64,000 nt of DNA from Flexivirga meconopsidis (GTDB lineage: Bacteria > Actinomycetota > Actinomycetes > Actinomycetales > Dermatophilaceae): the NCBI RefSeq assembly GCF_026162425.1, contig NZ_JAOBQJ010000005.1, positions 248,001 through 312,000 of the forward strand, written 5' to 3'. A program made the position numbers and the translations under genes. Positions 17,310 to 26,740 of the stretch are shown piece by piece. Numbering within the stretch: the stretch's first letter is position 1; each line of letters begins with the position of its first letter. The notes below the pieces were generated by a model. The model was not told the origin of the DNA. It was given only the letters and a program-made list of their open reading frames with translations, and searched no databases.

Positions 17310-20300
17310 CTTCGAGGTCGCCCTCGACGTCGAGATAGATCCGCTGCATCGCCTCGATCGTCTCCTGGTCAGGGTCTTCCCACAGGCCACGCTCGACCGC
17401 TTCGGTCAGCCGCTCGACAATGCCCTGCAGTGCCCAGGGATTGGCTTGACGCAGGAAGTCCTGGTTCTCCTTGTCCAGCACGTAGGCGCCGGCGATCTGC
17501 TCGTACATGTGGTCTGCCACCACGCCGGCCGTAGCGTCGAAACCGAAGAGGTAGTCGACCGTGGCGGCAAGCTCGAAGGCACCCTTGTAACCGTGCTTGC
17601 GCATCGCGGCGATCCAGCGCGGGTTGACCACCCGTGACCGGAAGACTCGATTGGTCTCCTCCTGCAGCGAACGTGTCCGCACCGCACCGGGATTCGTCGA
17701 ATCACCGACGTACGCTCTGGGTTCCTGACCGCTCAGCTGACGGACGGTGGCGACCATGCCGCCGTGGTACTGGAAGTAGTCGTCGGCGTCGAGGATGTCG
17801 CTCTCGCGGTTGTCGATGTTCTTGGCAGCGACCTCGATGCGACGGTAGCTGCGCTCCATGTCCTCCCGTGCCGGCTTGCCGTCGAGATCGCGGCCATAGG
17901 CGTAACCACCCCACGCGGTGTAGACCTCGGCCAGGTCGCTGTCGCCGCGCCACTCACCGGATTCGACGACCTGCAGGACCCCTGCCCCGTAAGAGCCGGG
18001 CTTCGAGCCGAAGATGCGGGTGCGGGCCCGGCGGATGTCACCGTGCTCGGCCTCGTCGGCGCGAGCATGCGCCCGCACGAAGTTTTGCTCCTCCGGCTCG
18101 TCGAGTCCGGCCACAAGGGCGACGGCATCGTCGAGCAGCGCGATGACGTGCGGGAAGGCGTCCCGGAAGAAGCCGGAAATGCGCACGGTCACGTCGATGC
18201 GCGGGCGGCCCAGCTCGGCCAGCCCGATCGGCTCGAGTCCGGTGACGCGGCGAGATGCCTCGTCCCAGACCGGCGTCACGCCGAGGAGCGCGAGGATCTC
18301 GCCGATGTCGTCGCCGGAGGTGCGCATGGCGGACGTGCCCCATGCGGAAATGCCCACGGACCGCGGAAGTTCACCGGTTTCCTCGCGGTATCGGTCGAGC
18401 AGAGACTCGGCCATCAGCTGGCCGGTCTCGTAGGCCAGGCGCGACGGAATCGCCTTCGGATCGACCGAGTAGAAGTTGCGCCCGGTGGGCAGCACGTTGA
18501 TCAGACCACGCAACGGGGAGCCGGACGGGCCGGCAGCGATGTAACGGCCGTCGAGTGCCCGCAGCACGTTGGCCAGCTCGTCCGGTGTCCGGTCGAGACG
18601 CGGCACGATCTGCGTGCAGGCGAACCGCAAGGCAGCAGAGGCCTGCTCGTTCGGCGCACCGAGCACGCCGGCGACCGCGTCGTCCACGGCGTCCAGGCTC
18701 CAACCGGCATTGGCCACGGCTTGCACGAGAGACCGTGCGGTCTGCTCCGCCCGGTCCACCGCGCCACGGTCACCCTCGGACTCGTCGAGGCCGAGGGTGG
18801 TGCGCAGACCCGGCACCGCGGCCGTCGTGCCGTCGAACATCTGCGTAGCTCGGAGCATCGCCAGGACCAGATTGACCTGGCCCGCACCGGCGGGCGTCTG
18901 CCCGAGGATGTGCAACCCGTCCCGGATCTGCACGTCCTTGACCTCGCACAGCCAGCCGTCGACGTGCATCACGAAGTCGTCGAAGGCATCCGAATCATCA
19001 ACGTCGACACCGGAAACACCGAGATCGTGGTCCATTTTCGCGGCCTGGATCAGAGTCCAGATCTGAGCGCGCAGCGCGGGTGCCTTCGCCGGGTCCATGG
19101 CTGCGACGTTGCCGTACTCGTCCAGCAGCTGTTCGAGCCGAGCGATGTCGCCATAGGACTCGGCACGAGCCATCGGCGGCACCAGATGGTCAACGACGGT
19201 CGCGTGCGCGCGGCGCTTGGCCTGAGTGCCCTCCCCCGGGTCGTTCACCAGGAACGGATAGATCAGCGGCATCGTGCCGAGGGCAGCATCGGTGCCGCAG
19301 CTGGGCGACATCGCGAGGTTCTTACCCGGCAGCCATTCGAGGTTGCCGTGCTTGCCGACGTGCACGACGGCGTGCGCCCCGAACTCCTCCTGCAGCCACC
19401 GGTAGGTCGCAAGGTAGTGATGCGTCAGTGGCAGGTCCGGATCGTGATAGATCGCGATCGGGTTCTCGCCGAATCCTCGAGGAGGCTGCACGAGTATGAC
19501 GACGTTGCCGGACACCATTGCCGCACAAACAATTTCGCCGCCCGGGTCCGCACCCGGCTGACCGACGCGCGACCTGTCGACGTAGAGCGAACCGGGTGCC
19601 TCTCCCCACTTCTGCGTCATCGACTGGCGCAGGTCGTCGGGCAGCGCGTCGAACCACTGCCGGTAGCGAGCCGCCGGAATGCGCACGACGTGCTCGCTGA
19701 GCTGCTGCTCGGTGAGCCAGTCGGGGTCCTGACCACCGGCCGCGATCAGCGCGTGGATCAGCGCGTTGCCGCTCGTGGTGTCGGGCTCCTCGCCCTCGAC
19801 GGCCGGCAGCGGCACCAGCCCCGGGATCGCCGCCGGGTCGCCGACGTCGTAGCCCGCGTCGCACATCGCGCGCAGCAACCGGATGGTGGAGACCGGTGTG
19901 TCGAGCCCGACCGCATTGCCGATGCGGGAGTGCTTGGTCGGGTATGCCGACAAAACCACCGCGATCCGCCGCTCCCCCACCGGGGTATGACGCAGTCGCC
20001 CGTGGTTGACCGCGAGCCCCGCGACCGCCGCGCAGCGCTCCGGGTCGGCGACGTAAGCGGGTAGCCCGTCGGCGTCGATCTCCTTGAACGAGAACGGAAC
20101 CGAGATCAGTCGGCCGTCAAACTCCGGCACGGCGACCTGGGTCGCGACATCGAGCGGGGACATCCCGTCGTCGGAGGCCGCCCACTCGGCGCGGGACCAG
20201 GTCAGGCACAGCCCCTGGATGATCGGGACGTCCAGCGCGGCGAGCGCGGCCACGTCCCATGCCTCGTCGTCACCCCCGGCCCCGGCCGTGCCGGGCTTGG

Positions 20301-20964
20301 TGCCACCCGCGGCCAGCACAGTCGTGACCAGGACGTCATACGACTGGAGATGCGAGAGCAGGTCGTCGTCGGCGTCCCGCAAGGAGCTGACGTAGAGCGG
20401 CTGCCCGATGCCACCGGCGGCGTCCACTGCATCGGCGAGTGCATGGGCGTATGCATCGTTACCCGCGACATACTGCGCCCGGTAGAAGAGAATGCCAACC
20501 CTCGGACGAACAGCCGAATCATCCACAACTGCAGGGCGATCCAGCGCGCCCCAGCTCGGCAGGGTGGCGGGCGGGTCAAAGTCGTCATCGGTCAGCCGAA
20601 GGGTGGACGCCAGGAAGCCGTGCAGGCTGCGCAGGTTGTCGGCTCCGCCCTGCACGAAGTAGGTGTGCGCCTGGTGAACGACGCCCGCCGGCGCGGTCGA
20701 CAGCTCCATCAGCGCTGCGTTCGGGGTCTGCTCACCGCCGAGCACGACCAGCGGCTTGCCCGCGGCGCGCGCCTGAGCAAGGTAAGCCTGCAACTCGTCG
20801 GGGTTGCCGAGGAGGCGGATCACCACGATGTCGGAAGTGGTGATCGCAGCTGCCAGATCGACCGGGCCCGGCCTGGTCGGGTTGGCCAGCAGGTAGTCGG
20901 CGCCGCTCGCGCGAGCGGACAACAGGTCGGTGTCGGACGTCGACAGCAGGGCAATGCGCGTCAT
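17296..20964 (-). CDS. cobN: Cobaltochelatase large subunit
   Basis: 1222 aa, typical of CobN (1200-1280). Inserts Co(II) into hydrogenobyrinic acid a,c-diamide, powered by AAA+ partner subunits; here the partner is the ChlI/ChlD-like fusion at 26741 rather than proteobacterial CobS/CobT. Characteristic stretches are VLSAYPTKHSRIGNAVGLDT, HVGKHGNLEWLPGK and SPSCGTDAALG in the middle and HGYKGAFELAATVDYLFGFDA near the C-terminus. The ATG at 20964 has GAAGGAG upstream; the longer frame runs into the riboswitch. A cobalamin riboswitch precedes it. Confidence 0.95.
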   Translation of the reverse strand: MTRIALLSTSDTDLLSARASGADYLLANPTRPGPVDLAAAITTSDIVVIRLLGNPDELQAYLAQARAAGKPLVVLGGEQTPNAALMELSTAPAGVVHQAHTYFVQGGADNLRSLHGFLASTLRLTDDDFDPPATLPSWGALDRPAVVDDSAVRPRVGILFYRAQYVAGNDAYAHALADAVDAAGGIGQPLYVSSLRDADDDLLSHLQSYDVLVTTVLAAGGTKPGTAGAGGDDEAWDVAALAALDVPIIQGLCLTWSRAEWAASDDGMSPLDVATQVAVPEFDGRLISVPFSFKEIDADGLPAYVADPERCAAVAGLAVNHGRLRHTPVGERRIAVVLSAYPTKHSRIGNAVGLDTPVSTIRLLRAMCDAGYDVGDPAAIPGLVPLPAVEGEEPDTTSGNALIHALIAAGGQDPDWLTEQQLSEHVVRIPAARYRQWFDALPDDLRQSMTQKWGEAPGSLYVDRSRVGQPGADPGGEIVCAAMVSGNVVILVQPPRGFGENPIAIYHDPDLPLTHHYLATYRWLQEEFGAHAVVHVGKHGNLEWLPGKNLAMSPSCGTDAALGTMPLIYPFLVNDPGEGTQAKRRAHATVVDHLVPPMARAESYGDIARLEQLLDEYGNVAAMDPAKAPALRAQIWTLIQAAKMDHDLGVSGVDVDDSDAFDDFVMHVDGWLCEVKDVQIRDGLHILGQTPAGAGQVNLVLAMLRATQMFDGTTAAVPGLRTTLGLDESEGDRGAVDRAEQTARSLVQAVANAGWSLDAVDDAVAGVLGAPNEQASAALRFACTQIVPRLDRTPDELANVLRALDGRYIAAGPSGSPLRGLINVLPTGRNFYSVDPKAIPSRLAYETGQLMAESLLDRYREETGELPRSVGISAWGTSAMRTSGDDIGEILALLGVTPVWDEASRRVTGLEPIGLAELGRPRIDVTVRISGFFRDAFPHVIALLDDAVALVAGLDEPEEQNFVRAHARADEAEHGDIRRARTRIFGSKPGSYGAGVLQVVESGEWRGDSDLAEVYTAWGGYAYGRDLDGKPAREDMERSYRRIEVAAKNIDNRESDILDADDYFQYHGGMVATVRQLSGQEPRAYVGDSTNPGAVRTRSLQEETNRVFRSRVVNPRWIAAMRKHGYKGAFELAATVDYLFGFDATAGVVADHMYEQIAGAYVLDKENQDFLRQANPWALQGIVERLTEAVERGLWEDPDQETIEAMQRIYLDVEGDLEDDGA

Positions 20965-21011
20965 CGGCGGTCTCCTTCGCGGGGTCCGCGCCCCTGCGAT
21001 CCGGTGTGGGA

Positions 21012-21031
21012 CGCGCGACGTGCGTCGCGCG
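21012..21031 (-). promoter_or_regulatory. Hairpin in riboswitch 1 expression platform
   Basis: CGCGCGAC-GTGC-GTCGCGCG, perfect 8-bp arms, directly 3' of the B12 aptamer on the minus strand and about 50 bases before the cobN start. A further GGGG/CCCC hairpin (about 20978-20992) abuts the ribosome site. There is no U-run, so translational rather than termination control is likely (inference). Confidence 0.55.
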
Positions 21032-21137
21032 CCGGCCGGACGCTGTTCCTGACTTGCCGCGGGATGCACGGCTCACAGTGGCGGGACCGCGCCGGATTCA
21101 CACCGGCTTCCAGACCACCCGACCGCGGCCGACTCTA
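21030..21137 (-). promoter_or_regulatory. Cobalamin (B12) riboswitch upstream of cobN
   Basis: Read on the minus strand, the segment has the conserved core GGAAGCCGGTGTGAATCCGG followed by CGGTCCCGCCACTGTGA (about 21112 to 21073). A B12-box-like AGTCAGGAACAGCGTC lies about 21053-21038. The outer ends pair as CGGCCG/CGGCCG. It precedes cobN in the cobN-bluB/cobT operon, so adenosylcobalamin should lower expression of cobalt insertion and lower-ligand synthesis. Its 5' end faces the divergent cobG promoter within about 35 bp. Confidence 0.92.
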
Positions 21138-21170
21138 ATCCACCGATGCACCCGCGTACGCTCGGGAGCC

Positions 21171-22292
21171 GTGACGCCGCAATTGCCCACCCCTGACGCG
21201 TGCCCGGGAGTGTTGCGGCCTCATCCGGGCGGCGACGGGGCCATCGTGCGGCTGCGCCTGCCCGGAGGGTGGCTGCCACTGCCGACTCTGCAGGCCCTCC
21301 TGCAACTCGCCGACGGCTACGGCGCGCCGTTCTTGCAACTCACGTCCCGGGCCAACTTGCAGGTGCGCGGCCTGCCGGATCCGCTGCCCGATGCGTTCGT
21401 GGCCGAGATCAGCCGGCTAGGGCTGCTGCCGTCGACCACGCACGAGCTGGCTCGCAACGTGCTGACCGCACCGTTCTCGTCCACGGCAGCCAGCACGGCG
21501 CGACAACTCGACCGTGAGCTGTGCGGTCGGCCCGCACTCGCGGGGCTACCCGGACGGTTCCTCTTCGCGGTCGAGGGCGAAACCCCTACGGCCATCGGTG
21601 GATCCGGTGCCGACATCGTCATACGTCCCGGTGCGGTCGCGGTGCGCCGGCCCGACCTGACGTATGTCGGGCGCGAAGTGGAGCCCGGTGCCGAGATCAC
21701 CAGTGCCCTTGCCTTGGCCGAGCAGTTTCTCGCCAGCCGCCCCCACATCGGGGTATGGCGCACTCACCAACTCCCGCCTGAGTCAATGGTTTTCGCCGGG
21801 TTAGCGCCGTGGACCCCACCGGTAGTCCGCCCGCCACAGCCCGGCGTGCACGGCCAACACGCGCTGGCCGGCATACCGCTGGGGTTGCTCGGCGCCGGGG
21901 AGCTGACCGCTCTGTCCAACCTCGCCGATCGGCTTGGGTCCGACCGGGTTGAGCTGACGCCGTGGAAGGCCGTCGCGGTGCCGATCGGGCGGCCGGAAGC
22001 CGCTCCACCCGCCGTGACCGCTGCCCGGGACGAGGGGCTCGTGACCGACGACGCGCCCGCGGTCACAGCCTGCCTCGGCGCGCCGTGGTGTGGTCGCACC
22101 AATGTCCAAACTCTCCCGCTGGCACGCGCTCTGCTGGACCGGGCGAGCGCACCCGACACCCCCCTGCACCTGAGCGGCTGCGAACGTCGCTGCGGGACCC
22201 CGGCGCATGCTCACGTCGGCCTCGTGCCACGATCCGACGCGACAGCCGACGACCTGATGGATGCCTGGAAGACCACCACAACGCATGAATGA
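21171..22292 (+). CDS. cobG: Precorrin-3B synthase
   Basis: 373-aa iron-sulfur monooxygenase of the aerobic pathway: hydroxylates precorrin-3A and forms the gamma-lactone using O2. It has the sulfite/nitrite reductase-like repeats; the cluster ligands are C-x5-C in CLGAPWC and C-x3-C in GCERRCG, near residues 305 and 345. The GTG at 21171 is the first start after the cobN riboswitch region and gives family length. It starts the cobG-cobH-cobIJ operon, overlapping cobH by 8 bp. Confidence 0.93.
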   Translation: MTPQLPTPDACPGVLRPHPGGDGAIVRLRLPGGWLPLPTLQALLQLADGYGAPFLQLTSRANLQVRGLPDPLPDAFVAEISRLGLLPSTTHELARNVLTAPFSSTAASTARQLDRELCGRPALAGLPGRFLFAVEGETPTAIGGSGADIVIRPGAVAVRRPDLTYVGREVEPGAEITSALALAEQFLASRPHIGVWRTHQLPPESMVFAGLAPWTPPVVRPPQPGVHGQHALAGIPLGLLGAGELTALSNLADRLGSDRVELTPWKAVAVPIGRPEAAPPAVTAARDEGLVTDDAPAVTACLGAPWCGRTNVQTLPLARALLDRASAPDTPLHLSGCERRCGTPAHAHVGLVPRSDATADDLMDAWKTTTTHE

Positions 22293-22959
22293 CAATGCGG
22301 TTCGCCGTCCTAGCCGACGCTACGACTACGAGACCGACGGGCTGTCGATCTATCGGGAGTCGTTCGGGATCATCCGTGCCGAAGCACCGTTGCACGACCT
22401 GCCTGCGCCGCTCCGCCCGGTTGCGGTGCGAGTGGCGCACGCGGCAGGCGACGTGGACGTCGTGCGGCAACTCGCCGGCCATCCCGACGTGGTGACCGCT
22501 GCGCGCGTGGCGCTCGCATCAGGCGCTGCGATCCTCACCGACAGCGAGATGCTGGCCCGCGGCGTGACCCGCCGACGACTCCCCGCCGACAACCAGGTGC
22601 TGTGCACGCTGCGCGACCCGCGCACTACCGAGCTCGCCGCGGAGTGGGGCACCACTCGCTCGGCGGCGGCGGTGTCGCTGTGGCAGGACCGGCTCGACGG
22701 CGCGGTCGTCGCGATCGGCAACGCGCCGACCGCGCTGTTCCACCTGCTGGAGCTGCTCGCCGACGGGGCCCCGCGGCCGGCTGCAATCATCGGCATGCCA
22801 GTCGGATTCGTCGGTTCGGCGGAGTCAAAGGTGGCGCTCGCAGAGCACGCGCTGCCGGGCGGCCAGGTGCCCTGGCTGGTGGTGCACGGACGGCGCGGCG
22901 GGTCGGCCATGGCAGCGGCCACTCTCAATGCTCTGGCCCACCCCGACGAGTTGGCGTAG
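22285..22959 (+). CDS. cobH: Precorrin-8X methylmutase
   Basis: 224-aa enzyme that moves the C11 methyl to C12, converting precorrin-8X to hydrogenobyrinic acid. The N-terminal YRESFGIIRAEA, the catalytic-His neighbourhood RVAHAAGDVDV and AIGNAPTALFHLLEL are family signatures. The ATG at 22285 overlaps the cobG end, and the stop (TAG) overlaps the GTG of cobIJ by 1 base, so all three are coupled. Confidence 0.95.
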   Translation: MNDNAVRRPSRRYDYETDGLSIYRESFGIIRAEAPLHDLPAPLRPVAVRVAHAAGDVDVVRQLAGHPDVVTAARVALASGAAILTDSEMLARGVTRRRLPADNQVLCTLRDPRTTELAAEWGTTRSAAAVSLWQDRLDGAVVAIGNAPTALFHLLELLADGAPRPAAIIGMPVGFVGSAESKVALAEHALPGGQVPWLVVHGRRGGSAMAAATLNALAHPDELA

Positions 22960-24518
22960 TGCGCACTCGAACGGCCGCATCAGGTCAGCTCTACGGCGTC
23001 GGCGTCGGCCCCGGTGACCCGTCGCTGCTCACCGTGGCGGCGGCTGGCCTGATCGGCTCCGCGGATGTCGTCGCCTACCACCGGGCCGCCCACAAGGATT
23101 CGGTTGCGCTCTCGATCGCGCGGGATTACCTGCCGGACAACGTCATCCGGGAGGAGCTCATCTATCCGGTGACGACCGGCACGGCTGATCACCCCGGTGG
23201 TTACCACGCCCTGCTTGCCGAGTTCTACGACGAATGCGCCGAGCGGCTGGCGGCGCATCTGACGGCCGGACGCTCTGTCGTCGTACTCGCCGAGGGAGAC
23301 CCGCTCTTCTTCGGATCGTTCATGTATGTGCACGACCTGTTGAAGCCGCGCTTCCCGGTCGAGGTGGTGCCAGGTGTCACCTCCATGGCTGCCGCCACAG
23401 CGGCGGTCGGCACCGGGCTCTGCCGGCACGAGGACACGCTCACGGTGCTGCCTGGCACACTGCCGGTGCGCGACCTCGCCGACCGGTTGAGCGCCACCGA
23501 CGCGGCGGTGATCATGAAGCTCGGCCGCACCTTCCCGAACGTCCTGGAAGCGGTCCGCCAGGCGGGCCTGCTCGACCGGGCCTGGTATGTCGAGCGGGCG
23601 AGCAGCGATCGTCAGCGGGTGAAGCCCATCACCGAGGTCGACCCGACGACGGTCCCCTACATGTCCATGATCGTGATCACCGGCCGCGACCTGCGAGCGG
23701 ACGCAGCCGGACGCGCAACAACACCAACACAATCCGAAGACTCGGCGCCATCCGCCCGTCCCACGGGACGGACCGGGACGGTGCACGTCCTGGGGCTCGG
23801 CCCGGGGCCGGACGACTGGGTGACCCCGGAGACCGAACGGATTCTCGGCCAGGTGCGCCATGTCCTTGGCTACCGCCCGTATGTCGAGCGCGTCGTGCCA
23901 CGTGAGGGCCTGACCCGTCACTACTCGGCCAACACCGTCGAGGTCGACCGGGGTGTCGCCGCGCTCGATCTCGCCCGCGGCGGGGACGACGTCGCAGTGG
24001 TGTCCGGAGGCGACCCGGGCGTATTCGCCATGGCGTCAGCGGTATTGGAGGCGCAGCAGACCGCCGGTGCCGAGGACCCGTCATACAAGGCGATAGAAGT
24101 GCGGGTGCACCCCGGCGTCACCGCCGCTCACGCCGCCTCGGCCCGCGTCGGTGCGCCCCTGGGCGGCGACCACGCGCTCGTCTCATTGTCGGACCGGTTG
24201 AAGCCGTGGGAGGTGATCGAGCAGCGACTTCGCTCGTTGGCGGCGGCCGACATGGCAATCGCGATCTATAACCCGCGCAGTGTGACCCGCCCCGGAGGGC
24301 TGGCTCGTGCTCGTGAGGTTCTGCTGGACGCCACTGACGGCGATCGGGTCGTGGTGATCGGTCGGCGCATCGGCAAAGCGGATGAGACGGTCAGCGTGAC
24401 GACGTTGCGCGACTTCGACCCGGAGACGGTCGACATGGGTTGTCTGGTGATCGTCGGATCGAGCACGACCACGGTCACCGGCTCCGGCGCGGTCTGGACG
24501 CCGCGCTTTCAGTCCTGA
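22959..24518 (+). CDS. cobIJ: CobI-CobJ fusion: precorrin-2 C20- / precorrin-3B C17-methyltransferase
   Basis: 519-aa fusion of two SAM-dependent corrin methyltransferases. The CobI half (about 1-245) has GVGVGPGDPSLLTVAA and AEGDPLFFGSFMYV. A hydrophilic linker (about 245-265) leads to the CobJ half (about 266-519) with LGLGPGPDDWVTPE and VSGGDPGVFAMAS. The first adds the C20 methyl to precorrin-2; the second methylates C17 and contracts the ring. Such fusions are known in actinobacteria. The start GTG overlaps the cobH stop; the 3' end overlaps convergent cobM by 10 bp. Confidence 0.95.
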   Translation: MRTRTAASGQLYGVGVGPGDPSLLTVAAAGLIGSADVVAYHRAAHKDSVALSIARDYLPDNVIREELIYPVTTGTADHPGGYHALLAEFYDECAERLAAHLTAGRSVVVLAEGDPLFFGSFMYVHDLLKPRFPVEVVPGVTSMAAATAAVGTGLCRHEDTLTVLPGTLPVRDLADRLSATDAAVIMKLGRTFPNVLEAVRQAGLLDRAWYVERASSDRQRVKPITEVDPTTVPYMSMIVITGRDLRADAAGRATTPTQSEDSAPSARPTGRTGTVHVLGLGPGPDDWVTPETERILGQVRHVLGYRPYVERVVPREGLTRHYSANTVEVDRGVAALDLARGGDDVAVVSGGDPGVFAMASAVLEAQQTAGAEDPSYKAIEVRVHPGVTAAHAASARVGAPLGGDHALVSLSDRLKPWEVIEQRLRSLAAADMAIAIYNPRSVTRPGGLARAREVLLDATDGDRVVVIGRRIGKADETVSVTTLRDFDPETVDMGCLVIVGSSTTTVTGSGAVWTPRFQS

Positions 24519-25267
24519 GCCACGTCAGGGTCTCGCGACGCACCCGAATACAGGTGTGACTCCACGAAATCGCGGCTGTCGACCGCCCGGCCGACGATGA
24601 TCACGGCGGCCTGTTTCAGGCCGTGCCGCTCCGTCTGCTCCGCGATGTCGGCAAGCGTGCCCCGCAACACCAGCTCGTCCGGCTGGGTCACCCGGCTGCC
24701 GATGACCACCGGACAGTCGGCGCCGTAGAACGGCGTGAGCCGCTCGGCGATCTCACGCACCCGTCGGATCGACAGGTGCAACACCAGCGTTGCTCCCGTA
24801 GCGGCGAACGCCTCAAGCGTCTCTCCTCTCGGCATCCGCGTCGAATCCCGTTGTGTGCGAGTCAGCACCACCGACTGCGCGACCTCCGGCACGGTGAGTT
24901 CGCGTCCGGCGAGCGCGGCTGCCGCGGCATACGCAGGCACTCCGGGGCAGACGTCCCATGGCACGCCCGCAGCGTCGAGTCGGCGCGCCTGCTCCGCGAC
25001 CGCCGAGAAGACCGACGGGTCGCCGGAGCAGAGTCGCGCGACGTCCTGACCGGCGCCGTGGGCGGCCACCAGCTCGGCGGTGATCGTGTCCAGGTCAAGG
25101 TGTTGGGTGTCGACCAGCTTCGCGTCCGGCGGACAGTGCCCGAGCACTTCTGCGTCGAGGTAGGTGCCGGCATACAGGCACACCGGGCTCTGCTGGAGCA
25201 ACCGGACGGCGCGGACGGTGAGCAGGTCGGCGGCACCCGGTCCGGCGCCGATGAAGTGGACGGTCAC
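24509..25267 (-). CDS. cobM: Precorrin-4 C11-methyltransferase
   Basis: 252-aa SAM-dependent enzyme making precorrin-5. MTVHFIGAGPGAADLLTVRA and LCSGDPSVFSAVAEQ are the CobM/CbiF signatures, and CLYAGTYLDAEVL is typical of the C11 enzymes. The GTG start overlaps the cobL stop (GTGA), giving a two-gene cobL-cobM operon on the minus strand. Its 3' end runs 10 bp into the end of cobIJ. Confidence 0.95.
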   Translation of the reverse strand: MTVHFIGAGPGAADLLTVRAVRLLQQSPVCLYAGTYLDAEVLGHCPPDAKLVDTQHLDLDTITAELVAAHGAGQDVARLCSGDPSVFSAVAEQARRLDAAGVPWDVCPGVPAYAAAAALAGRELTVPEVAQSVVLTRTQRDSTRMPRGETLEAFAATGATLVLHLSIRRVREIAERLTPFYGADCPVVIGSRVTQPDELVLRGTLADIAEQTERHGLKQAAVIIVGRAVDSRDFVESHLYSGASRDPDVAQD

Positions 25268-26535
25268 GGCGCACCATCCTGCTGGATGGCCAACTGCACG
25301 ATCGCGCGGGCCGGGCGCAGGCTCAGGTATTCGCCCAACGGTTCAACGGATTCGACGGCGACGCGGCGCAGGGTCGCACTTCCGCCCTCGGCGACGATAC
25401 GCCGATATGCCTGCACCAGAACGCCTTCCGACTCCAGCGTCACCGCGTGGGCAACCAACCGGCCGCCGGGTCGCAGCGCAGCAAGGCACCGCTTGAGCAC
25501 CGGTTCGGTGACGCCGGCGCCGAGGAAGATCGCATCGGGACGGTCCAGGTCGACCAGCTCCACCAACGCACTGCCGATGTCGGTCGCGAGCACGTGCAGA
25601 TCTGCACCGGCCTCGGCTGCGTTGTGCTCGATCAACGCCACTCGGTCCGCGCGCCGCTCCACGGCATACGCCCGTGCGGAGGTATGGCGCAGGCACCACT
25701 CGAGAGCAACGGACCCGCTGCCAGCACCGAGGTCCCAGAGCACGGCGCCGGGAGCGGGACGCAATCGGGCCAGTGCGATCGCGCGCACCTCGGCCTTGGT
25801 GAGCTGACCGTCGGTGTGAAAGGCATCGTCCGGTCGACCGGCGGCACCACCGAGCAACGCGTTCTCGCCGCCGAACGGGCCGGGATGCCCAGCAGCGACC
25901 GCGGGAAGTTGCAGAGCGACGATGTTGAGTCTCGGTGCCTGGTAGGCGAATTCGGCTGCTGTGCAGTCGTGCCGGGACTCCGTCTGCGTGTCCAAGTCGC
26001 CCAGAACCGTGACGCGGGTGTCACCCAGGCCGCGGTCGGTGAGCAAGGCAGACAGCTGCGCCGGCGTGGTCTCGTCCGAGCTCAGCACCAGCACCCGCGC
26101 ACGGGGCGTGAGCAGTGGGGTCACCCGGCCGATCGGGCGGCCGACGACCGACACCCACGAGGTGGTCTCCGCCGGCCAGCCCATCCTGGCCCGGGCGACC
26201 GCAAGAGACGACACCGCCGGGTGCACTCGCACCCGCTCCGGCCCGAGGCGTCGCAGCAGAGTGCTGCCGATGCCGGACAGCAGCGGGTCGCCGGTCGCGA
26301 GCACCACAACAGACCCGTCGCCGGGCTCGCCGACCGAGTCGAGCAGATCGTCGAGACCGGGTAGCAGCGGCGTCGGCCAGGGGCGACGCTCCGCCCTGGG
26401 AGCGGGGTCCAAGGAGTCGAGAGCGCTCAGCAGGCGGCGCGAGGAGATGACGAGTGCTGCGTCATACAGCAGGGAGAGCTGGGTGGCGGGCAGGTCGGCC
26501 ACGCCGCTCGCGGGGCAGCCGACGACCTCAATCAC
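25264..26535 (-). CDS. cobL: Precorrin-6Y C5,15-methyltransferase (decarboxylating), CbiE-CbiT type
   Basis: 423-aa bifunctional enzyme. The CbiE-like half (about 1-205; IEVVGCPASGVADLPA, ATGDPLLSGIGSTLL) adds the C5 methyl. The CbiT-like half (about 225-423; LTKAEVRAIALARLRPAPG, SAM motif LWDLGAGSGSVALEW) methylates C15 and decarboxylates the acetate side chain, giving precorrin-8. The GTG at 26535 places the CbiE strand at the N-terminus; the frame upstream is open but would read antisense through the second riboswitch. First gene of cobL-cobM. Confidence 0.93.
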   Translation of the reverse strand: MIEVVGCPASGVADLPATQLSLLYDAALVISSRRLLSALDSLDPAPRAERRPWPTPLLPGLDDLLDSVGEPGDGSVVVLATGDPLLSGIGSTLLRRLGPERVRVHPAVSSLAVARARMGWPAETTSWVSVVGRPIGRVTPLLTPRARVLVLSSDETTPAQLSALLTDRGLGDTRVTVLGDLDTQTESRHDCTAAEFAYQAPRLNIVALQLPAVAAGHPGPFGGENALLGGAAGRPDDAFHTDGQLTKAEVRAIALARLRPAPGAVLWDLGAGSGSVALEWCLRHTSARAYAVERRADRVALIEHNAAEAGADLHVLATDIGSALVELVDLDRPDAIFLGAGVTEPVLKRCLAALRPGGRLVAHAVTLESEGVLVQAYRRIVAEGGSATLRRVAVESVEPLGEYLSLRPARAIVQLAIQQDGAP

Positions 26536-26563
26536 GCCGCCACAGTAATCTGCGCCGGCCCTT

Positions 26564-26664
26564 CGTGACATGATGCCCATGCCCTCGGCGAGGAACTCCG
26601 GTGCGAATCCGGGACGGTCCCGCCGCTGTGATCCCGGGCAACCCGGGAGAGTCAGAACGTCACC
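26564..26664 (+). promoter_or_regulatory. Cobalamin (B12) riboswitch upstream of chlID
   Basis: The core AGGAACTCCGGTGCGAATCC (26591-26610), followed by GGTCCCGCCGCTGTGA (26616-26631), is the classic B12 aptamer. The B12-box-like GAGAGTCAGAACGTCACC is at 26647-26664. GTGAC (26565-26569) pairs with GTCAC (26659-26663) to close the aptamer. It leads the long operon chlID to cbiB, so coenzyme B12 should repress most late pathway steps. It begins about 30 bp from the divergent cobL start. Confidence 0.95.
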
Positions 26665-26703
26665 GGGGGCACACGACCCGCGCCGCGGGCGTGTCCGGGC
26701 AAC

Positions 26704-26724
26704 GGTGAGCGAGGCACTCACCGA
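26704..26724 (+). promoter_or_regulatory. Ribosome-site hairpin of riboswitch 2
   Basis: CGGTGAG-CGAGGCA-CTCACCG, perfect 7-bp arms, ends just before the GAGGAGG ribosome site of chlID. The position suggests translational control through occlusion of the start region when B12 is bound (inference). Confidence 0.55.
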
Positions 26725-26740
26725 GGAGGTTCTGCTTGCT

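Noticed and set aside
17764-20064. 766-codon open frame on the plus strand opposite cobN
   Set aside because: Antisense shadow of a high-GC gene; the peptide has no family motifs and the composition typical of reverse frames, while CobN on the other strand is fully conserved.
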